A stretch of 64,000 nucleotides of DNA from the NCBI RefSeq assembly GCF_003076475.1, contig NZ_CP020919.1, positions 3,038,001-3,102,000 of the forward strand. The letters are read 5' to 3'. Of the stretch, positions 59,232 through 64,000 are shown one piece after another. Numbering within the stretch: the stretch's first letter is position 1; every line of letters begins with the position of its first letter. A model generated the notes under the pieces. That model was not told where the DNA came from, searched no databases, and saw only the letters and a list, made by a program, of their open reading frames with translations. This stretch comes from Flavobacterium kingsejongi. GTDB taxonomy: Bacteria > Bacteroidota > Bacteroidia > Flavobacteriales > Flavobacteriaceae. A program made the position numbers and the translations under genes.

Positions 59232-59753
59232 TTAAAAAAGCTGTGACACATCGTTTCGGATGTAGGCGAGGGCAGCGTTGCTTGGGGACTGTTTTTCCAG
59301 CAGTTCATTCAGCACGGTTTCCCGTAAGGAATCTGCATTGTCTACTTTTTCATTCCGTCCTGCTTTGCGAATCATTTGTATGGTAGCATTTTTAGCAGTA
59401 ACAATAATGGTCCAGCATTCATCGGTCATATAAATCTGTTGGGTGAGGTTGTGCTCGAATTCCTGTTCGATTTGGGCAATGACAAAATTTTCATAGCTAT
59501 TTTTATCATTCGATTCCGGGGTAATGCGAATCAACAGTTTCGAAGGATTAATGCGCTCCAGGAATAAGGTTAGCCTTTCATACGCTTGCAGGCGCAGGGG
59601 CAGGGCATCTTTTTGGGCCTCCTTTTTCAGCAGGTAGCGGCGGCGTCCTTCTTCGTTTTGGGTGTGCAGGTTAAAAAAGTAATAGGCCACAAGCCCGGTT
59701 ACAATCGCAGGAAGGGTATACGCCAGTAATTCTATAATTTTAGTGGTATTCAT
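59232..59753 (-). CDS. single-span membrane-anchored protein of unknown function
   Basis: 173 residues from the ATG at 59753 (MNTTKIIELLAYTLPAIVTG): one N-terminal helix, then a long charged helix (EEGRRRYLLKKEAQKDALPLRLQAYERLTLFLERINPSK) and a small C-terminal domain. The upstream open frame to 59948 has no support. It resembles a conserved Flavobacteria-wide family without known function (perhaps DUF7935; I am not sure). Divergent from the PNGase F-like gene. Confidence 0.65.
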   Translation of the reverse strand: MNTTKIIELLAYTLPAIVTGLVAYYFFNLHTQNEEGRRRYLLKKEAQKDALPLRLQAYERLTLFLERINPSKLLIRITPESNDKNSYENFVIAQIEQEFEHNLTQQIYMTDECWTIIVTAKNATIQMIRKAGRNEKVDNADSLRETVLNELLEKQSPSNAALAYIRNDVSQLF

Positions 59754-59966
59754 AGTTTGTTTTGTTTTAGCACAGCAAAAATAGAACTTTCGTGCATTTA
59801 CCATCATCAAAACGCTATATTTTTTAATTAATTGTACGGGATTACAATTCACTTTTAAAGCAAAATTATTTACACAAATCGATTTCTGAATGTTATAAAT
59901 GTGTTTTAAAATTTTGAATAAAACGCCTATATTCGGCCCCAACAACAATTAATTAACCGAAATCTT

Positions 59967-61295
59967 ATGAAAAAAACTTTACTATTGTTAATCCTGTGCC
60001 TACAGGGGCTTTTCAGTACTGCACAACAAACGACGCTTACCGTTTTTAATGAAATATTATTCTATGACGGGTATGCTGGCGTGGTGAGCTTCCCGGTTCC
60101 GGAGGGTGTGATCCGCCATCGGAATGACCTCTATGCCAAAAAACTGACAGATGCACAGTTGGCTGCTTTTGGAACCACCCTAACGGCAGACGTAACTATT
60201 AAAGCGGCTTGTGATAACTACGACCGTATTGGAAATGTCAATCTGGCTTTTGTACCGAAAGGTGCCACCACGTATGTGCCTTCTGAAGTGCAACGTATTG
60301 AATTGGGGCGTTTTATCACTCCTTTTATGAACAAAAATATAGCTCCTACCCAGGTGCCTTATACTTTTAATGTGGATAATATCGCAAAAATACTAAAAGA
60401 TCCAACGATACTGGCGGCTTATGATATCTGGGCGGAACTGGAGGTTTTTGGAGTGCCTTATGCGGCACAAACCCAGGTAAGCGGCTGCACTGGTCGTAAT
60501 GATGTTTTCTATGGCACACTGAAATTGGTATCCAACAGCGAAACACAATCTGTTGTCCCTTCTTTCCTGTTGCCTCTAAACTTTAAAAAGGATCTGAATA
60601 ATTATGCTGCCGGTGCAAGTGATGCTGTAGGCCAAACGGTACGAACCATTACTTTTACGCTATCAGAACAAGTGCTTAATGCAAAAATGTACCTGATCAC
60701 GTCCAATCATGGCGCCAATTCCGGTGGGGAAGAATACAATAGGAGACAGCACAATATCTTTGTAGATGACGTATTGAAATTGCAATATACACCAGGAGGG
60801 CTTTCCTGTGAGCCTTTCCGAATGTTTAATACTCAGGGTAATGGTATCTATGGTCCGGTACCGCGGACACTGGCTACCTGGGCTTCTTTTAGCAACTGGT
60901 GCCCGGGTGATGTAATCCCGATTCGTACCATTGCTTTAGGCGATCTTGCTCCGGGAGTTCATACGTTTAAAATCACAGTTCCTACTGCCGTATTTGCGAA
61001 CCAGGAAGGGTATATCCCGGTTTCCGTTTACTTGCAAGGAGTGAAATATTCTTTGGGCACTGAAGAATTCAACACTACTACTTTTAGCCTTTATCCAAAC
61101 CCAACCAATGGGCAGGTGACCATCCAGTCTGAGGAAGCGGTAAAAAGCGCTGTGGTATATAATATGCTTGGACAGCAGGTATGGAAAGGATCAACGAAAC
61201 AAATTGATCTTTCTGGCAGCCAGCCGGGCGTGTACACTGTTCAGATTGAATTCGCAAACGAACACAAAGCGACTCAAAAAATCGTTCGAAAATAA
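59967..61295 (+). CDS. PNGase F-like peptide:N-glycosidase, T9SS cargo
   Basis: 442 residues. Signal peptide (ends STAQQ). The body follows PNGase F: ACDNYDRIGNVNLAF...ELGRFITPFM corresponds to the CDEWDRYANVYV...EIGRFITPYW region with the catalytic Asp, and SGGEEYNRRQHNIFVDDVL carries the second acidic residue; later FSNWCPGDVIPIRT matches AGWCPGMAVPTRI. It would hydrolyse N-glycans from glycoproteins outside the cell. The last 80 residues are a type A T9SS sorting domain (FSLYPNPTNGQVTIQS ... GVYTVQI). Original Elizabethkingia PNGase F lacks this tail. Confidence 0.85.
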   Translation: MKKTLLLLILCLQGLFSTAQQTTLTVFNEILFYDGYAGVVSFPVPEGVIRHRNDLYAKKLTDAQLAAFGTTLTADVTIKAACDNYDRIGNVNLAFVPKGATTYVPSEVQRIELGRFITPFMNKNIAPTQVPYTFNVDNIAKILKDPTILAAYDIWAELEVFGVPYAAQTQVSGCTGRNDVFYGTLKLVSNSETQSVVPSFLLPLNFKKDLNNYAAGASDAVGQTVRTITFTLSEQVLNAKMYLITSNHGANSGGEEYNRRQHNIFVDDVLKLQYTPGGLSCEPFRMFNTQGNGIYGPVPRTLATWASFSNWCPGDVIPIRTIALGDLAPGVHTFKITVPTAVFANQEGYIPVSVYLQGVKYSLGTEEFNTTTFSLYPNPTNGQVTIQSEEAVKSAVVYNMLGQQVWKGSTKQIDLSGSQPGVYTVQIEFANEHKATQKIVRK

Positions 61296-61318
61296 TAAAG
61301 AATAGAATACCCGATAAG

Positions 61319-61357
61319 AAGCGGCCGTCCATTATTTTGGAGGGCCGCTTTTTTTAT
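61319..61357 (+). terminator. terminator of the PNGase F-like gene
   Basis: AAGCGGCC / GGCCGCTT stem with internal extra pairs (GTCC/GGAG) and a long T-run. Confidence 0.85.
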
Positions 61358-61458
61358 TCCGGAAGCCAGGAACCTACTTCGATTATGGACTGTATTTTAC
61401 TGCACCATTTCATACATGCTAACTTCAAAATTCTTATTTTTGCATCTAAATCAAAAAA

Positions 61459-63792
61459 ATGCAAATTCAGAATTATATCAGCCAGCTTAATGAAGCCCAA
61501 CAGGCACCGGTACTCCGTAAAGATGGGCCGATGATTGTAATTGCGGGTGCAGGATCCGGTAAAACAAGGGTGCTTACCATTCGTATTGCCTACCTGATGA
61601 GCCTGGGTGTAGATGCTTTTAATATATTATCACTCACGTTTACCAACAAGGCGGCGCGGGAAATGAAAAAAAGGATTTCGGATATTGTAGGATCCAGTGA
61701 GGCGAAAAACTTATGGATGGGGACTTTCCACTCCATCTTTGCTAAAATTCTACGTATCGAAGCCGACAAATTGGGATATCCCAGCAATTTCACTATCTAT
61801 GATGCACAGGATTCCGTAAGGCTTTTGGGATCTATTATAAAGGAGATGCAGCTGGATAAGGATGTCTATAAACCCAAACAGGTATTTAGCCGGATTTCGT
61901 CCTATAAAAACAGCCTGATTACAGTTAAGGCCTATTTTGACAATCCCGAACTTCAGGAAGCAGATGCGATGTCCAAAAAACCGCGTATGGGGGAAATTTA
62001 CCAACAGTATGTAGAGCGATGCTTTAAGTCGGGCGCAATGGACTTTGATGATTTATTGCTAAAGACCAATGAGCTGCTGACGCGTTTCCCTGATGTACTC
62101 TTGAAATACCAGGATCGTTTCCGGTACATATTGGTAGATGAGTACCAGGATACGAATCACTCCCAGTACCTTATTGTACGCGCGCTTTCCGATCGTTTTC
62201 AGAATATCTGTGTGGTTGGGGACGATGCACAAAGTATCTATGCCTTCCGTGGGGCAAATATCAATAACATCCTGAATTTCCAAAAAGATTATGACAATGT
62301 AGAGATGTTCCGTCTGGAGCAAAACTACCGTTCCACCCGTAATATTGTGGAGGCAGCAAACTCTATTATTGATAAAAATAAAACCAAACTGGACAAAATC
62401 GTATGGACTGCCAATGATGATGGCCCTAAGATTAAAGTACACCGCAGCCTTACCGATGGGGAAGAAGGACGTTTTGTCGCTTCTACCATTTTTGAGGAAA
62501 AAATGAACAACCAGCTGAATAATAATCAGTTTGCAATCCTCTACCGGACCAATGCACAATCACGTGCTATGGAAGATGCCCTGCGAAAACGCGATATTCC
62601 CTACAGGATCTATGGAGGGCTGTCGTTTTACCAACGTAAGGAGATCAAGGATGTATTGTGTTACCTGCGGTTGGTGATCAACCCAAAGGACGAAGAAGCC
62701 CTGGTCCGTGTGATCAATTACCCGGCAAGGGGAATTGGAGATACCACAGTAGAAAAGCTGACCATAGCTGCCAATCATTACAAGCGTTCGATCTATGAGG
62801 TGATGCAGAACATAGACCGTATCGATTTGAAGCTGAACACAGGGACTAAAAACAAGTTGAAAGATTTTGTGACCATGATCCAGAGTTTCCAGGTGATCGA
62901 CCAGAACCAGGATGCTTTTTACCTTGCCGATCATGTTACTAAAAAGACCGGATTGATCCAGGAGCTGAAAAAAGACGGAACACCGGAAGGTATTGCACGT
63001 CTGGAGAATATTGAAGAGTTGCTGAATGGTATCAAAGATTTCATTGATGGTCAGAAGGAAATTGACGGTGCCCGTGGCGCTTTGTCTGAATTTATGGAAG
63101 ATGTAGCACTGGCAACCGATCTGGACAATGATACCGGTGATGATGACCGTGTGGCGCTGATGACAATTCACTTAGCCAAAGGGCTTGAATTTCCACATGT
63201 ATTTATTGTAGGAATGGAAGAAGACCTTTTCCCGAGTGCGATGAGTATGAGTACCCGGAGTGAGCTGGAAGAGGAGCGACGGTTGTTTTATGTTGCCCTA
63301 ACCCGGGCAGAGCACCAGGCTTACCTGACTTATGCCCAATCCCGCTACCGTTGGGGGAAACTGACGGATTGTGAGCCTTCCCGTTTTATTGAAGAGATTA
63401 CAGAACACTTCCTGGATTATATGACGCCTATGGAAGGATCCCGATACAAACCTATGATTGATATTGATATTTTTGGGGATGTAGATAAGTCCAAATTGCG
63501 TTTGGCAAAACCAACGAACGGGACACCGCCAAAAAATTATAGCAACGATGAGCCGCTTTTTTCATCAAATATTCGTAAATTGAAGCCTATGGACGGCAGC
63601 AGTCCGACAAAAGGCAGTATTTCGGAAAGCAAACTCAACATTGGCAATATCGTACTTCATGAACGTTTTGGAAAAGGGCAGGTGGTGAATCTGGAAGGTG
63701 TCGGTGCCGATAAAAAAGCAGAAATCAAATTTGAAGTAGGTGGCCTTAAAAAGCTACTGCTGCGCTTTGCCAAGCTGGATGTTATAGCATAG
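61459..63792 (+). CDS. UvrD/PcrA-like superfamily 1 DNA helicase
   Basis: 777 residues. Walker A VIAGAGSGKTRVLT at about 27-40, motif Ia TFTNKAAREMKKRI, motif II VDEYQDTN, motif III VVGDDAQSIYAFRGA, motif IV-V RLEQNYRST and TIHLAKGLEFPHVFIVGMEE, motif VI RRLFYVALTRAE. The C-terminal KAEIKFEVGGLKKLLLRFAKL is the Tudor-like tail of PcrA/UvrD proteins. 3'-5' helicase in excision repair, mismatch repair or RNA polymerase rescue. uvrD or pcrA cannot be separated on sequence alone. Confidence 0.93.
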   Translation: MQIQNYISQLNEAQQAPVLRKDGPMIVIAGAGSGKTRVLTIRIAYLMSLGVDAFNILSLTFTNKAAREMKKRISDIVGSSEAKNLWMGTFHSIFAKILRIEADKLGYPSNFTIYDAQDSVRLLGSIIKEMQLDKDVYKPKQVFSRISSYKNSLITVKAYFDNPELQEADAMSKKPRMGEIYQQYVERCFKSGAMDFDDLLLKTNELLTRFPDVLLKYQDRFRYILVDEYQDTNHSQYLIVRALSDRFQNICVVGDDAQSIYAFRGANINNILNFQKDYDNVEMFRLEQNYRSTRNIVEAANSIIDKNKTKLDKIVWTANDDGPKIKVHRSLTDGEEGRFVASTIFEEKMNNQLNNNQFAILYRTNAQSRAMEDALRKRDIPYRIYGGLSFYQRKEIKDVLCYLRLVINPKDEEALVRVINYPARGIGDTTVEKLTIAANHYKRSIYEVMQNIDRIDLKLNTGTKNKLKDFVTMIQSFQVIDQNQDAFYLADHVTKKTGLIQELKKDGTPEGIARLENIEELLNGIKDFIDGQKEIDGARGALSEFMEDVALATDLDNDTGDDDRVALMTIHLAKGLEFPHVFIVGMEEDLFPSAMSMSTRSELEEERRLFYVALTRAEHQAYLTYAQSRYRWGKLTDCEPSRFIEEITEHFLDYMTPMEGSRYKPMIDIDIFGDVDKSKLRLAKPTNGTPPKNYSNDEPLFSSNIRKLKPMDGSSPTKGSISESKLNIGNIVLHERFGKGQVVNLEGVGADKKAEIKFEVGGLKKLLLRFAKLDVIA

Positions 63793-63830
63793 CATAAAAA
63801 GAAAATACCAATCCCCAAAAACAATCTATC

Positions 63831-64000
63831 ATGGCACAATTTATAAAAATATATCCCCAAAATCCCAACGAGAAAGAAATTGCCAAAGTGGTGAAAGTAC
63901 TCCGGGATGGCGGCCTGGTGATTTATCCTACCGATACCGTTTATGGTTTGGGATGTGATATTACCAACACCAAAGCATTAGAGAAAATAGCAAAGATCAA
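63831..64000 (+). CDS. L-threonylcarbamoyladenylate synthase (Sua5/YwlC family), 5' part
   Basis: First 56 codons visible, cut by the right edge. MAQFIKIYPQNPNEKEIAKV, then VLRDGGLVIYPTDTVYGLGCD; the YPTDTVYGLGCD motif is the hallmark of the YrdC/Sua5 domain that makes threonylcarbamoyl-AMP for the t6A37 modification of tRNA. Starts about 40 nt after the helicase stop and may be co-transcribed. Confidence 0.9.
   Translation, partial: MAQFIKIYPQNPNEKEIAKVVKVLRDGGLVIYPTDTVYGLGCDITNTKALEKIAKI

Noticed and set aside
62059..63171. Reverse ORFs of 166 and 203 residues opposite the UvrD-like helicase
   Set aside because: Shadow frames over helicase motifs; no start context or family match.

Overview
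The window looks like a chromosomal segment of a Flavobacteriaceae bacterium, most likely Flavobacterium or a close relative. The support is: promoters of the Bacteroidetes type (TTG, about 19-20 nt, TAnnTTTG); two proteins ending in type A sorting domains of the type IX secretion system (T9SS); a PNGase F-like protein; families typical of the group (DUF2480, the short OSB-CoA ligase, a YfiT-like DinB protein, Bacteroidetes Rhs proteins with a DUF6443 domain); and moderately low GC. No rRNA, tRNA or CRISPR array was seen.

Layout. 1-8.1 kb is core metabolism and envelope: the end of a CPBP membrane protease, menE, two abutting gene remnants, an SDR dehydrogenase, an M1 peptidase, a CLC antiporter of the GREGT (fluoride) type preceded by a readable fluoride riboswitch, lgt and an HMG-CoA synthase. 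8.2-11.5 kb is a decayed peptide-export/maturation locus: a double-glycine-leader peptide and a C39-like/VKOR/thioredoxin gene that carries an IS256-family insertion and a separate frameshift. 11.6-28.7 kb is a mosaic of small housekeeping and stress genes: ypfJ-like protease, methyltransferases, a DAO-type oxidoreductase, a CatA-like acetyltransferase, two S41 peptidases, two HxlR regulators beside their likely targets, a possible Fe-S regulator divergent from DUF2480, a small ABC cassette and a bacillithiol-transferase-like protein. At 28.7-30.5 kb a 21-bp minisatellite carries a second, apparently identical IS256 copy.

30.7-48.6 kb is the accessory centre. A T9SS cargo protein with repeats is followed by two exported Rhs-type proteins. 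The second ends in a variable toxin tip with a putative immunity gene right behind it. Three further displaced tip cassettes follow, each re-using the same roughly 200-bp Rhs-core segment joined to a different tip, with candidate immunity genes between them. This storage array is decaying: a G-run frameshift in a GIY-YIG nuclease tip, truncated immunity genes, XRE-regulator and IS3 debris, and an IS21-family element in the last codons of the fourth tip.

48.6-64 kb returns to core genes: a DUF1622 protein, the Kup potassium transporter, bestrophin, a GNAT acetyltransferase, recG, a second M1 peptidase, three exported or membrane-anchored unknowns, a T9SS-exported PNGase F-like amidase, a UvrD/PcrA-like helicase and the start of a Sua5/YwlC-type tRNA threonylcarbamoyladenylate synthase.

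All calls come from reading sequence and translations by eye. No database search was run, so family assignments rest on recognised motifs and gene order.
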